From Salinarimonas sp051117315 (GTDB lineage Bacteria > Pseudomonadota > Alphaproteobacteria > Rhizobiales > Beijerinckiaceae), in assembly GCA_051117315.1 (NCBI GenBank), contig JBNPEA010000079.1, forward strand, positions 1 to 12,928: 12,928 nt of DNA. The letters are read 5' to 3'. This document shows positions 1 through 7,011 of this stretch, in pieces. Every line of letters starts with the position of its first letter. Positions within the stretch are counted from its first letter, which is position 1. A program made the position numbers and the translations under genes. Under the pieces are notes generated by a model. That model saw only the letters and a program-made list of their open reading frames with translations, searched no databases and was not told the origin of the DNA.

Positions 1-1
1 C

Positions 2-502
2 ATGGTGGACAGGACCAGGCCCGACGGCGTCATCGAGCCCACCCCGCCGTTCCTCCTCGCGGCGCTGCCGCAGCGCGGCGCCTCCGCCGAGATCGGCGGC
101 GCCTTCGACCGCCTCTACGCCTGGGCGGGTCCGCGCGGCCTCATCGGTCCGCAGACCCGCTCCATCGGCGTCTATCTCGACGACCCCGAGAGCGTCCCGC
201 GGGCGCAGCTGCGCTCCTATGCCGGCATGACGGTGCCCCCCGGCTTCGCGGCCGAGGGCGAGATCGAGATCGTCGAGATCCCCGGCGGCGAAGTGGCGGC
301 GATCGTCCACAAGGGTCCGTACGCGGAGCTGGAGGCGGTCTACCGCGGTCTCTACAAGGGCTGGCTTCCGCAGAGCGGACGCGAGCCCGCCGACGCGCCG
401 CCCTTCGAGGAATACCTCAACGATCCGCGCGCGACCCCGCCCGTCGACTGGCTGACCAAGGTCTGCCTGCCGCTCGAGGCGCAGGTCGCGGCTCGCGCCT
501 GA
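2..502 (+). CDS. GyrI-like small-molecule-binding domain protein
   Basis: A 166-residue protein that reads as one GyrI-like / AraC effector-binding (SOUL-type) domain. Family features are visible. Near residues 50-60, RSIGVYLDDPE matches the 'GxYxDDP' core strand. Near 85-105 the run EIEIVEIPGGEVAAIVHKGPY is the typical 'gGxya...hxGpY' strand and turn, followed by the amphipathic helix (ELEAVYRGLYKGWLPQSG). PPFEEYLNDP near residues 135-145 is the family's 'pxfExYLNdP' signature. Such domains bind small hydrophobic or cationic ligands, either as stand-alone proteins (SbmC/GyrI, which protects gyrase) or as the C-terminal half of AraC/MerR regulators. The ATG lies on base 2, so no ribosome-binding site can be checked and an N-terminal DNA-binding part upstream of the window cannot be excluded. 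Family call is firm; ligand and role are unknown. Confidence 0.8.
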   Translation: MVDRTRPDGVIEPTPPFLLAALPQRGASAEIGGAFDRLYAWAGPRGLIGPQTRSIGVYLDDPESVPRAQLRSYAGMTVPPGFAAEGEIEIVEIPGGEVAAIVHKGPYAELEAVYRGLYKGWLPQSGREPADAPPFEEYLNDPRATPPVDWLTKVCLPLEAQVAARA

Positions 503-559
503 CGAGCCGCACCGCTCCGGGCGACTGGGTCTGATCGACTGCGATCCTCGGCCCGCGGA

Positions 560-1021
560 TCAGGGCGCCAGAACCTCCAGCGGGTCGTTCAGGTCCCCGC
601 CGACACCGCGATCTGCGCCGAAGCAGATGCAGCTCCCGTCCGCCAGGTCGTCGCAGCCCGTGCCGCCCATGTAGCCGCACCGCCGGCAGCAGCCGCTGGT
701 GGGCGGTGTGGTGGGCGGCTGCGGCTTGGGCTTCTTCTTACGGGCAGCGCTGACGTAGTCCTCGTTCTTGGAGAGCGCGAACAGGACCTCGCCCGTCTTC
801 TCCGAGACCACGAAGACGGTCTGGAAGGGCGACGCGTCGACGGCCTTCAAGCCTTCCGCGATCGTCCGCGACGACGAGACCCCGAGAAATGAGAACGCCT
901 CCTTGCGCTTTCGACCACGGTCCGAAAGCGCGAACTTGATCTCACGGAACTCGTCGCAGACGATGTGGTGGTATTGATGATCCTTGTGCTTCTCCAGCTC
1001 TTTCATTTCGGCATCGGACAT
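560..1021 (-). CDS. Hypothetical protein with cysteine-rich C-terminal tail
   Basis: Not recognised. The 153 residues fall into three parts. Residues 1-93 are a soluble, charged alpha/beta segment rich in His and Lys at the start (KHKDHQYHH) with a strand-turn-strand near 68-84 (FQTVFVVSEKTGEVLFAL). Residues 94-109 are a Lys/Pro/Thr linker. Residues 110-135 form a compact cluster of six cysteines (C111, C112, C115, C123, C131, C133; spacing CC-x2-C-x7-C-x7-C-x-C), followed by an acidic Gly-rich end. No signal peptide or membrane segment is seen. The Cys spacing could hold a metal or disulfides; this is inference. Third codon positions are less G/C-biased than in neighbours (TCA, TTT, CGT, CAA and GAA occur), hinting at recent acquisition. 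A G-run (GGGGGG) lies 7-12 bases before the ATG as a possible ribosome-binding site. The gene converges on the GyrI-like gene; 1022-1246 upstream holds no gene. Confidence 0.65.
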   Translation of the reverse strand: MSDAEMKELEKHKDHQYHHIVCDEFREIKFALSDRGRKRKEAFSFLGVSSSRTIAEGLKAVDASPFQTVFVVSEKTGEVLFALSKNEDYVSAARKKKPKPQPPTTPPTSGCCRRCGYMGGTGCDDLADGSCICFGADRGVGGDLNDPLEVLAP

Positions 1022-1246
1022 GATCGAGCCCCCCGGAACTGCGTTGCGGAATGGGCACTCCGGAACGAAGCGCCTGCGACGCTACCGTCGCGTGCTGGAC
1101 GACGACAATCAAGTATTTTGTCGCCGCGGCCGATACGCTCCGCGATGACGGTCGCGCGTCGATACCGAGCGCTGCCGCGGGCGCCGTCCATTGCCGCCAT
1201 GCCAGTGATCAAGCGCACTCGGCGAGGGGGACCGGCGTCGGCGACG

Positions 1247-2512
1247 TCAGCCCCCCGGCTGGACCACGTTGCCCAGGTAGTCCAGCCCGCCGAGCGGCCC
1301 CGCCCGCCATTCGTGCACGGCGAGCATCGGCAGCACCGCGTCGCCCCGCGCGTCGAACCGCACGGGCCCGAGCACGGTGTCGACCGGCGCCTCGCGCAGC
1401 CGCGCGGCGATGGCCTCGCCCTCGGACGGGCCGACGGCGTTTGCCGCCGCGGCGATCGCCTCGACGGCGGCGTAGGCGCGCAGCGCCACCGGGTGGAGGG
1501 TCTCGATCACGTCCTCGGCTGCGAGGATCGGCATGACGCTCGGCGGTGCGGCCACCTGCGCGGATGCGTCGTCGACGCTGCCGCTCGCCTCGCCCTGCCG
1601 CACTGCGGCCTGCGAGAGGATGCCGCCGGCGATCGTCGTCGCGGCCGCGTTCCCGGTCGTGTCCGGCGCGGCCGTCATCAGCGTCCCGGCGGCGATCGCC
1701 GGCTCGAGGCTCGCGAAGACCGGCGAGACGATGGCGTCGGTCGCCACCAGCACCGCCCGCGCGCCCGCCGCCCGCAGGTCCCGCAGCAGGATCGCGGCCT
1801 CCGGCGCGAGCCCGCCGAAATAGACATAGCCCGGGTCGCGCGCCGCGATCCGCCCGGCGAGCCCACGATAGTTCGGCTCGCCCGCGTCGAGGCCCTCGTA
1901 GAAGACGTCGACGATCCCGGCCTCGTCGAGGGTGGCGCGGAACGCGTCGGCAGCGCCTTTGCCGAAGCCGGTCTTGTCGTGGACGATCGCCACCCGAGCG
2001 TCCGGATCGACGCTCGCGACGTGACGGGCCGCTATCGGCCCCTGCGCCGAATCGGACGGTGCGAGGCGCAGCACGTTCCAGGCGGCGTCCTCCGTCAGCC
2101 GCGGCTCGCCGACCGCGGGCGTGATCATCGGGATGCCGGCCTCGGCGTAGAGCGGCGCCGCCTCCAGCGAGGGGCCGGCGGTGACGTGGCCGATCACGGC
2201 GACGAGGTCAGGGACGTCGGCGACGAGCGCGCCGGCCACCGTGCGGGCGCGGGCCGGGTCGCCGACGTCGTCGCGCACCAGGATCTCCAGCGGCTCGCCG
2301 CGGATGCCGCCGCGCGCGTTGATCGCGTCCGCCGCCCGCGTCGCGCCGGTCTCGAGCATGGCGCCGAACGCGGCGAGAGGCCCGCTCTGCGGCGCGACGA
2401 CGGCGATGCGCGCCTGCGCGTGGGCCGCCGAGGGAGCGAGGGCGGGAGCCAGTGCAGAGGCCAGGGCAGGGGCGAGGAGGGCGGCCAGCGCCGCGATCGT
2501 CCGTATCGTCAC
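1247..2512 (-). CDS. Periplasmic Leu/Ile/Val-type substrate-binding protein (Peripla_BP_6)
   Basis: Predicted periplasmic ligand-binding component of a branched-chain amino-acid (HAAT/LivK-type) ABC transporter, 421 residues. The GTG at 2512 is chosen because it begins a clear signal peptide (VTIRTIAALAALLAPALA..., cleavage after AAHA, about residue 32) and has a purine-rich run (GGGAAAGGGAA) about 8-18 bases upstream. An in-frame TTG at 2575 would add 21 polar residues and lies inside the FNR/FixK box. Mature protein starts IAVVAPQSGPLAAFGAMLETG, then AADAINARGGIRG, the family's first-lobe signature. GIPMITPAVGEP and VAIVHDKTGFGKGAADAF match the hinge and second lobe. An Ala/Ser-rich insert (about residues 290-330) is longer than in classical LivK. 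No livHMGF permease or ATPase genes are in the window, so it is an orphan here. Ligand cannot be read from sequence. It is divergent from ccoN. Confidence 0.88.
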   Translation of the reverse strand: MTIRTIAALAALLAPALASALAPALAPSAAHAQARIAVVAPQSGPLAAFGAMLETGATRAADAINARGGIRGEPLEILVRDDVGDPARARTVAGALVADVPDLVAVIGHVTAGPSLEAAPLYAEAGIPMITPAVGEPRLTEDAAWNVLRLAPSDSAQGPIAARHVASVDPDARVAIVHDKTGFGKGAADAFRATLDEAGIVDVFYEGLDAGEPNYRGLAGRIAARDPGYVYFGGLAPEAAILLRDLRAAGARAVLVATDAIVSPVFASLEPAIAAGTLMTAAPDTTGNAAATTIAGGILSQAAVRQGEASGSVDDASAQVAAPPSVMPILAAEDVIETLHPVALRAYAAVEAIAAAANAVGPSEGEAIAARLREAPVDTVLGPVRFDARGDAVLPMLAVHEWRAGPLGGLDYLGNVVQPGG

Positions 2513-2561
2513 GGAATGGGTTCCCTTTCCCGGTGCATTTCTCCCCGAGAATGACGCCTCT

Positions 2562-2575
2562 TTGACCGAGATCAA
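2562..2575 (+). promoter_or_regulatory. FNR/FixK-type binding site upstream of ccoN
   Basis: The sequence TTGAC-CGAG-ATCAA matches the FNR/FixK consensus TTGAT-N4-ATCAA at nine of ten defined positions. It lies 97 bases before the ccoN start and 50 bases before the GTG of the divergent binding-protein gene. If it acts as a class II site (centre at -41.5), transcription of ccoN would begin near 2608-2612. A weak -10-like AACAAT lies at 2596-2601. cbb3 operons in alphaproteobacteria are classically activated under low oxygen through FixK or FnrL, so motif and context agree. The transcription start is inferred. Confidence 0.75.
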
Positions 2576-2672
2576 GGCCGGAAGGGGGCGGTTCCAACAA
2601 TGGTGCCGGCAAGGCCCGGACTGCCGAGTCCGGGCGCATGTCAGTCACGGCAGCATCACCCAGGGGAATTCC

Positions 2673-4343
2673 ATGGCCTCAATCGGCGCACCGCCGGTCG
2701 CTCCGGGCAAGAGGATGACGCTCGGCGAAGGGGGAAGCGCGCTCGCCTTCGCGGCGCTCGCGCTCCTGTCCATCGTCGTCGCCGCCAAAGCCTGGGAGGC
2801 GGCCTACGCCTTCCACGCCTACCTGTTCGCGGCGGCCTCCGTCGCGGCGGTGTTCGCGATCATGAACCGCTACAACGATCGCCCCGCGACGCTGCCGCCC
2901 CAGGAGATCGACGGCAAGCCCAACTACAACATGGGCCCCGTCAAGTTCGCCACCGTGGCGGCCATGGTCTGGGGGATCGCCGGGTTCACGGTGGGCGTCC
3001 TGATCGCGTTCCAGCTCGCCTACCCGGCGCTGAACTTCGATCTGGCCTTCCTGAACTTCGGCCGCATGCGCCCGCTGCACACCTCGGCGGTGATCTTCGC
3101 CTTCGGCGGCAACGTGCTGATCGCGACCTCGCTCTACGTCGTGCAGCGCACGAGCCGCGCGCGGCTCGCCGGCGACCTGCTGCCCTGGTTCGTGGTGCTG
3201 GGCTACAACTTCTTCATCCTGATCGCCGGCACGGGCTACCTGCTCGGCATCACCCAGTCGAAGGAGTACGCCGAGCCGGAGTGGTACGCCGACCTGTTCC
3301 TGACGGTGGTCTGGGTGGCCTATCTGGCGCTCTTCATGCTCACGCTGAGGAAGCGCAAGGAGCCGCACATCTACGTGGCGAACTGGTTCTATCTCGCCTT
3401 CATCGTCACGATCGCGATCCTGCATCTCGGCAACAACGCCGTGATCCCGGTGTCGCTGTTCTCGGCCAAGTCCTACCAGGTCTGGTCGGGCGTGCAGGAC
3501 GCGATGGTGCAGTGGTGGTACGGCCACAACGCGGTCGGCTTCTTCCTCACCGCCGGCTTCCTGGCGATCATGTACTACTTCGTCCCGAAGCGGGCCGAGC
3601 GGCCGGTCTATTCCTACCGCCTGTCGATCATCCACTTCTGGGCGCTGATCTTCCTCTACATCTGGGCCGGCCCGCACCACCTGCACTACACGGCACTGCC
3701 GGACTGGACGCAGACGCTCGGCATGGTCTTCTCGATCATGCTGTGGATGCCCTCCTGGGGCGGCATGATCAACGGCCTGATGACGCTCTCGGGCGCCTGG
3801 GACAAGCTGCGCACCGATCCGGTCCTGCGCCTGATGGTGGTTTCCATCGCCTTCTACGGCATGTCGACCTTCGAGGGTCCGATGATGTCGATCAAGGTCG
3901 TGAACTCGCTCTCGCACTACACCGACTGGACCGTCGGCCACGTGCACTCGGGCGCGCTCGGCTGGGTCGCCTACATCTCCTTCGGCGCGATCTACTGCCT
4001 CGTGCCCTGGCTGTGGAACCGCGAGCGGCTGTACTCTCTCAAGCTCGTCAACTGGCACTTCTGGATCTCGACGCTCGGCATCGTGCTGTACATTTCCTCG
4101 ATGTGGGTCGCCGGCATCATGCAGGGCCTGATGTGGCGCGCGTACACGGCGCTGGGCTTCCTCGAGTACTCGTTCATCGAGACCACCGAGGCGATGCATC
4201 CCTACTACGTGATCCGTGGCCTGGGCGGGCTCCTGTTCCTCGCCGGTGCGCTGATCATGGTCTACAACCTCGTCATGACCGTTCGTGCGGTGAAGCCGGC
4301 CGCCGAGGCCGAGCCGAAGTCGCCGCTCGTCGCGGCCGAGTAA
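2673..4343 (+). CDS. ccoN: cbb3-type cytochrome c oxidase subunit I (CcoN)
   Basis: Catalytic subunit of the C-family haem-copper oxidase in the inner membrane; reduces O2 to water at a haem b3-CuB centre and pumps protons. 556 residues with two extra N-terminal membrane helices (about 14-60) before the usual 12, as is common in alphaproteobacteria. Metal ligands are visible: H136 in RPLHTSAVIFAFGGN (low-spin haem b), H285 in WWYGHNAVGFF (CuB), H335/H336 in AGPHHLHY (CuB), and H423 and H425 in VGHVHSGALGW (haems b3 and b). Y313 or Y315 in the YSYRLSIIHFW helix fits the cross-linked tyrosine of this family. The ATG at 2673 is preceded by AGGGGAA (2662-2668), and the protein start MASIGAPPVAPGKRM agrees with the family; upstream in-frame codons are non-coding-like. 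Followed 15 bases later by ccoO. Likely activated by an FNR/FixK protein through the box at 2562-2575. Confidence 0.98.
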   Translation: MASIGAPPVAPGKRMTLGEGGSALAFAALALLSIVVAAKAWEAAYAFHAYLFAAASVAAVFAIMNRYNDRPATLPPQEIDGKPNYNMGPVKFATVAAMVWGIAGFTVGVLIAFQLAYPALNFDLAFLNFGRMRPLHTSAVIFAFGGNVLIATSLYVVQRTSRARLAGDLLPWFVVLGYNFFILIAGTGYLLGITQSKEYAEPEWYADLFLTVVWVAYLALFMLTLRKRKEPHIYVANWFYLAFIVTIAILHLGNNAVIPVSLFSAKSYQVWSGVQDAMVQWWYGHNAVGFFLTAGFLAIMYYFVPKRAERPVYSYRLSIIHFWALIFLYIWAGPHHLHYTALPDWTQTLGMVFSIMLWMPSWGGMINGLMTLSGAWDKLRTDPVLRLMVVSIAFYGMSTFEGPMMSIKVVNSLSHYTDWTVGHVHSGALGWVAYISFGAIYCLVPWLWNRERLYSLKLVNWHFWISTLGIVLYISSMWVAGIMQGLMWRAYTALGFLEYSFIETTEAMHPYYVIRGLGGLLFLAGALIMVYNLVMTVRAVKPAAEAEPKSPLVAAE

Positions 4344-4358
4344 GGGGAGCGGCGAGAA

Positions 4359-5096
4359 ATGTCTCTCTGGAACAAGCACGCAGTCTTCGAGAAGAACTCG
4401 GTGGTCCTGGTGGCCGGCATCATCGGCGTCGTCGCCATCGGCGGCATCGTCGAGATCGCCCCGCTGTTCTACCTCAAGAACACGATCGAGGAGGTGGAGG
4501 GGATGCGTCCCTACAGCCCCCTCGAGCTCGCCGGGCGCAACATCTACATCCGCGAGGGTTGCTACAACTGCCACAGCCAGATGGTGCGCCCGCTGCGCGA
4601 CGAGGTGGAGCGCTACGGCCACTACTCGCTCGCGGCGGAGTCGATGTACGACAAGCCCTTCCAATGGGGCTCGAAGCGCACCGGCCCGGACCTGGCGCGC
4701 GTCGGCGGTAAGTACTCCGACGCCTGGCACGTGGCGCACCTCGTCGATCCGCGCTCGCTCGTGCCGGCCTCGATCATGCCGGGCTATCCCTTCCTGTTCG
4801 AGACGCCGCTCGCGTTCGATACGATCGGCACGGACCTCGCGGTCCAGGCGGCGATGGGCGTGCCCTACACCGAGGAGATGATCGCCAACGCCCGTACGGA
4901 CGTGATCATCCAGGCGACCATGGACGATCCCGACCAGGCGAGCCTGCTCGAGCGCTATCCCAAGGCGCAGGCCCGCTCCTTCTCCGGCCGGACGGACGGG
5001 TCCATCACCGAGGGCGATGCGCTCGTCGCCTACCTGCAGACGCTGGGCACGCTGGTCGATTTCTCGACCTACGACGGCCAGGCGAACGTGCGCTGA
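4359..5096 (+). CDS. ccoO: cbb3-type cytochrome c oxidase subunit II, mono-haem cytochrome c (CcoO)
   Basis: Membrane-anchored mono-haem c subunit that passes electrons from CcoP to the CcoN haems. 245 residues, the usual size. One N-terminal membrane helix (about 14-38, VVLVAGIIGVVAIGGIVEI) is followed by a periplasmic domain with the single haem site C68-x-x-C71-H72 (GCYNCHSQMVRPLRDE, the CcoO signature). The likely axial methionine is M140 in PASIMPGYPFLF. WGSKRTGPDLARVGGKYSDAWH is also diagnostic. Ribosome-binding site AGGGGAG (4343-4349) overlaps the ccoN stop and stands 9 bases before the ATG. ccoQ starts 10 bases after the stop, so the genes are co-transcribed. Nothing is missing or truncated. 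Confidence 0.98.
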   Translation: MSLWNKHAVFEKNSVVLVAGIIGVVAIGGIVEIAPLFYLKNTIEEVEGMRPYSPLELAGRNIYIREGCYNCHSQMVRPLRDEVERYGHYSLAAESMYDKPFQWGSKRTGPDLARVGGKYSDAWHVAHLVDPRSLVPASIMPGYPFLFETPLAFDTIGTDLAVQAAMGVPYTEEMIANARTDVIIQATMDDPDQASLLERYPKAQARSFSGRTDGSITEGDALVAYLQTLGTLVDFSTYDGQANVR

Positions 5097-5106
5097 GGAG
5101 CAGAGC

Positions 5107-5259
5107 ATGGAAACCTACACGCTCCTCGCCTCCTTCGCGCAGACCGGCGGGCTCCTGATCTTCATCTTCGGGTTCCTGCTCGTCGTCGCCTACGCGCTCA
5201 TGCCGTCCAACCGCTCGACCTTCGACAAGGCCGCGCGGACGCCGCTCGAAGAGGATTGA
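5107..5259 (+). CDS. ccoQ: cbb3-type cytochrome c oxidase subunit CcoQ (FixQ)
   Basis: Small membrane subunit of 50 residues that stabilises the cbb3 complex and helps CcoP join CcoNO. A single membrane helix spans about residues 12-32 (TGGLLIFIFGFLLVVAYALM), followed by a short cytoplasmic tail (PSNRSTFDKAARTPLEED), the standard CcoQ pattern. The ATG at 5107 has GAGGAG (5095-5100) 6 bases upstream, overlapping the ccoO stop. The open frame continues 5' of this ATG, but that part overlaps ccoO and is not expected to be translated. ccoP begins 4 bases after the stop. Identification rests on the helix-plus-tail pattern and exact operon position. Confidence 0.93.
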   Translation: METYTLLASFAQTGGLLIFIFGFLLVVAYALMPSNRSTFDKAARTPLEED

Positions 5260-5263
5260 GGCC

Positions 5264-6139
5264 ATGGCCCAGAAGAAGCAGGACATCGACAAGGTGACCG
5301 GGGTCTCGACAACCGGGCACGAATGGGACGGCATCACGGAGCTGAACAATCCGCTCCCGCGCTGGTGGCTGTGGCTGTTCTACGTCACCATCGCCTTCTC
5401 GGCGATCTACGTGCTGCTCTACCCGGCGATCCCGCTCGTCAGCACGGCGACGGGGGGCATTCTCGGCTGGAATTCGCGCTCGGCGGTGGTGCAGGACCTC
5501 GAGCGGCTCGACGCCTCCCGCGGCGGCGACATCGCCGCCCTCCGGGACGTCGAGCTCGCCTCCATCGAGGAGAACCCGCAGCTCCTCGCCTTCGCCCAGG
5601 CCTACGGGCGTGCCGCCTTCGGCGACAATTGCTCGGCCTGCCACGGGGCCGGCGGCGGCGGCGCGACGGGCTTTCCGAACCTCGTCGACGACGACTGGCT
5701 GTGGGGCGGCTCGCTCGACGCGATCCAGCACACCATCACCTACGGCATCCGCTCGACCCCGCTCGACACGCGCTTCGGCGACATGCCCGCCTTCGTACGC
5801 GAGGGCTGGTTCGGCCGCGAGGACGCGATCGTGCTCTCCGACTACGTGCGCCACATCGCGGGCCTCGAGACCCCCGCGGGCTTCGATCCGGCCGCCGGCG
5901 AGGAGCTGTTCGTCACCAACTGCTCCGCCTGCCACGGCGAGGCCGGCGAGGGCCTCCAGGACCTCGGCGCGCCGAACCTCACCGACGGCATCTGGCTCTA
6001 CGGCTCGGACCGCGAGGTCATCCTCGAGGGCCTGGTCAACGGCCGCGGCGGGATGATGCCGCATTTCGGCGAGCGCCTCGACCAGGCGACCGTGAAGGCG
6101 CTGGCCGTCTACGTGCACACGCTCGGCGGCGGCGAGTGA
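5264..6139 (+). CDS. ccoP: cbb3-type cytochrome c oxidase subunit III, di-haem cytochrome c (CcoP)
   Basis: Membrane-anchored di-haem cytochrome c that accepts electrons from soluble or membrane cytochromes c and feeds CcoO. 291 residues, normal for the family. The cytoplasmic N-terminus carries the FixP/CcoP motif GHEWDGITELNNPLPRWWLW (about 18-37), which runs into the one membrane helix (about 34-56). The periplasmic part has two class I cytochrome c domains. The first has C123-SA-C126-H127 with axial M174 (GDMPAF). The second has C220-SA-C223-H224 with axial M265 (GMMPHF). GAGGA (5251-5255) stands 8 bases before the ATG. It is the last cco gene; a strong hairpin follows 28 bases after the stop. 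The assembly cluster ccoGHIS, often the next genes, is not here. Confidence 0.98.
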   Translation: MAQKKQDIDKVTGVSTTGHEWDGITELNNPLPRWWLWLFYVTIAFSAIYVLLYPAIPLVSTATGGILGWNSRSAVVQDLERLDASRGGDIAALRDVELASIEENPQLLAFAQAYGRAAFGDNCSACHGAGGGGATGFPNLVDDDWLWGGSLDAIQHTITYGIRSTPLDTRFGDMPAFVREGWFGREDAIVLSDYVRHIAGLETPAGFDPAAGEELFVTNCSACHGEAGEGLQDLGAPNLTDGIWLYGSDREVILEGLVNGRGGMMPHFGERLDQATVKALAVYVHTLGGGE

Positions 6140-6167
6140 GCCCTCGGCCGGACGGCTGGATGAGATC

Positions 6168-6200
6168 GACGACGGCGGCTCCCCCGGAGCCGCCGTCGTC
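6168..6200. terminator. Hairpin terminator after ccoP, possibly bidirectional
   Basis: A perfect 13-bp inverted repeat (GACGACGGCGGCT / AGCCGCCGTCGTC) encloses a 7-base loop, CCCCCGG. It lies 28 bases after the ccoP stop and 18 bases beyond the vapC stop on the other strand, so it separates convergent genes. There is no T-run on either side, so intrinsic termination would be weak or assisted by Rho; the structure could also protect the 3' end of the cco message. Confidence 0.7.
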
Positions 6201-6218
6201 ATGTCGGCTCCACCTGTT

Positions 6219-6608
6219 CTAACGGATGAGCCTGACCTCTACGCCGATGCGCGGTCCCACTGCCGTCCACGCGCGATCGGCAGTGAGGACCGGAAGCGTC
6301 AGTCGCGAGGCGAGAGTGAGGCAATAGTGATCGCCGAGCCAAAGCCCAGCGTCATGCGTCGTCGCACGAAGGAGGCCCGCCGCGACGCACAATTCGCGGT
6401 CTGCGGGGGCGATCGCGATGGGGAGGAGGCCGAAGATGAGCTCAATCTCGTCGCCGCCACCGCCCCGGGCCGCGAAATGACCGACGACCTCTGCGAGGTT
6501 CGGAGCCGCCATGATAGAGCCCTCGAGAGTGGCGCGCACCACGTCGGTGCCGGGCTCGTCGAGTAGCAGCGCGATGACGGCCGACGCATCGAGGACCGCC
6601 CGCGTCAT
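6219..6608 (-). CDS. vapC: PIN-domain ribonuclease toxin (VapC type)
   Basis: Toxin of a type II toxin-antitoxin pair; PIN-domain toxins are Mg-dependent endoribonucleases that cut tRNA or rRNA. 129 residues covering one PIN domain. All four acidic active-site residues are in place: D7 (AVLDASAVIALLLDEPG), E40 (PNLAEVVGH), D93 (LWLGDHYCLTLASRL) and D111 (VLTADRAW). The ATG at 6608 overlaps the stop of the upstream antitoxin gene (ATGA, 4 bases), so translation is coupled; the ribosome-binding region is inside the antitoxin gene. Length and residues suggest an intact, active toxin. The specific RNA target cannot be read from sequence. Confidence 0.93.
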   Translation of the reverse strand: MTRAVLDASAVIALLLDEPGTDVVRATLEGSIMAAPNLAEVVGHFAARGGGGDEIELIFGLLPIAIAPADRELCVAAGLLRATTHDAGLWLGDHYCLTLASRLTLPVLTADRAWTAVGPRIGVEVRLIR

Positions 6609-6853
6609 TCCCGGGTCGCGTCCTCTCGCCGCTCGGCGAGGAAGGCATCCACGCCCTCGCCGCCGCGACCGATTATGGAGCGGGCGATTGCGCGCGCTTC
6701 CGCCAGGACCTGGTCCACGGTTCTCAGCACGATCGCATCCTCGGTCTCCTGGATGACGACCTCTCCACCGTTCGCCAGCCCGTGGCGCCGTCGAAGTTCC
6801 GCGGGCAGGCTCAGGCGGCCCGATGCGGTGACCGTCGCGCGCGTCGTCATCAT
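6605..6853 (-). CDS. vapB: AbrB/SpoVT-family antitoxin (VapB type)
   Basis: Antitoxin partner of the PIN toxin that follows. About 82 residues. The N-terminal half (TTRATVTASGRLSLPAELRRRHGL...GGEVVIQETEDAIVLRT) is an AbrB/SpoVT swapped-hairpin DNA-binding domain with the typical 'sGRlslPaelR' core. The C-terminal half (VDQVLAEARAIARSIIGRGGEGVDAFLAERREDATRE) is the helical, toxin-binding tail. Two adjacent ATGs (6853 and 6850) can start it; GGGATGAG lies just upstream. A longer frame to 6928 exists but its first 25 codons do not resemble the domain. The gene probably represses its own operon; an 8-bp direct repeat just upstream (6857-6885) is a candidate operator. Confidence 0.88.
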   Translation of the reverse strand: MMTTRATVTASGRLSLPAELRRRHGLANGGEVVIQETEDAIVLRTVDQVLAEARAIARSIIGRGGEGVDAFLAERREDATRE

Positions 6854-6856
6854 CTC

Positions 6857-6885
6857 ATCCCGATCTACAGGCGTTCGATCCCGAT
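6857..6885. promoter_or_regulatory. Candidate vapBC operator: paired ATCCCGAT repeats
   Basis: ATCCCGAT occurs at 6857-6864 and again at 6878-6885, 21 bases apart start to start, which is two helical turns, so both would face the same side of the DNA. They lie 3 and 24 bases upstream of the antitoxin start. AbrB-type antitoxins bind their own promoters, making this a plausible autoregulatory site. An 8-bp match over this short range could be chance; no convincing -35/-10 pair was found. Confidence 0.35.
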
Positions 6886-7011
6886 ATGGTAGGCAAACGC
6901 CCAGGGGCTGATCCAGCAGATCTGGCACGCCGTCCTGCGTGGCTTAGCCGACGGTCACGCCAATCGACACGGCACGCGGCGCATCAGCACCGCCGACCAG
7001 GCGCAGTCGCT

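Noticed and set aside
1095..1130. A/T-rich patch with GACAA...TTGTC as an operator upstream of the cysteine-rich gene
   Set aside because: The inverted repeat is only 5 bp per arm and no -35/-10 pair could be placed with confidence.
965..2554. A 529-codon plus-strand open frame
   Set aside because: It is antisense to the binding-protein gene and very rich in Arg, Gly and Ala; it reflects high G+C rather than a real protein.
2181..2672. N-terminal extension of the ccoN frame
   Set aside because: The codons overlap the divergent binding-protein gene and the FNR/FixK box; the ATG at 2673 has a ribosome-binding site and the expected protein start.
2679..5108. An 809-codon minus-strand open frame across ccoN and ccoO
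   Set aside because: It mirrors two certain genes and its translation is an Asp/Arg/His/Gln/Val-rich shadow with no family features.
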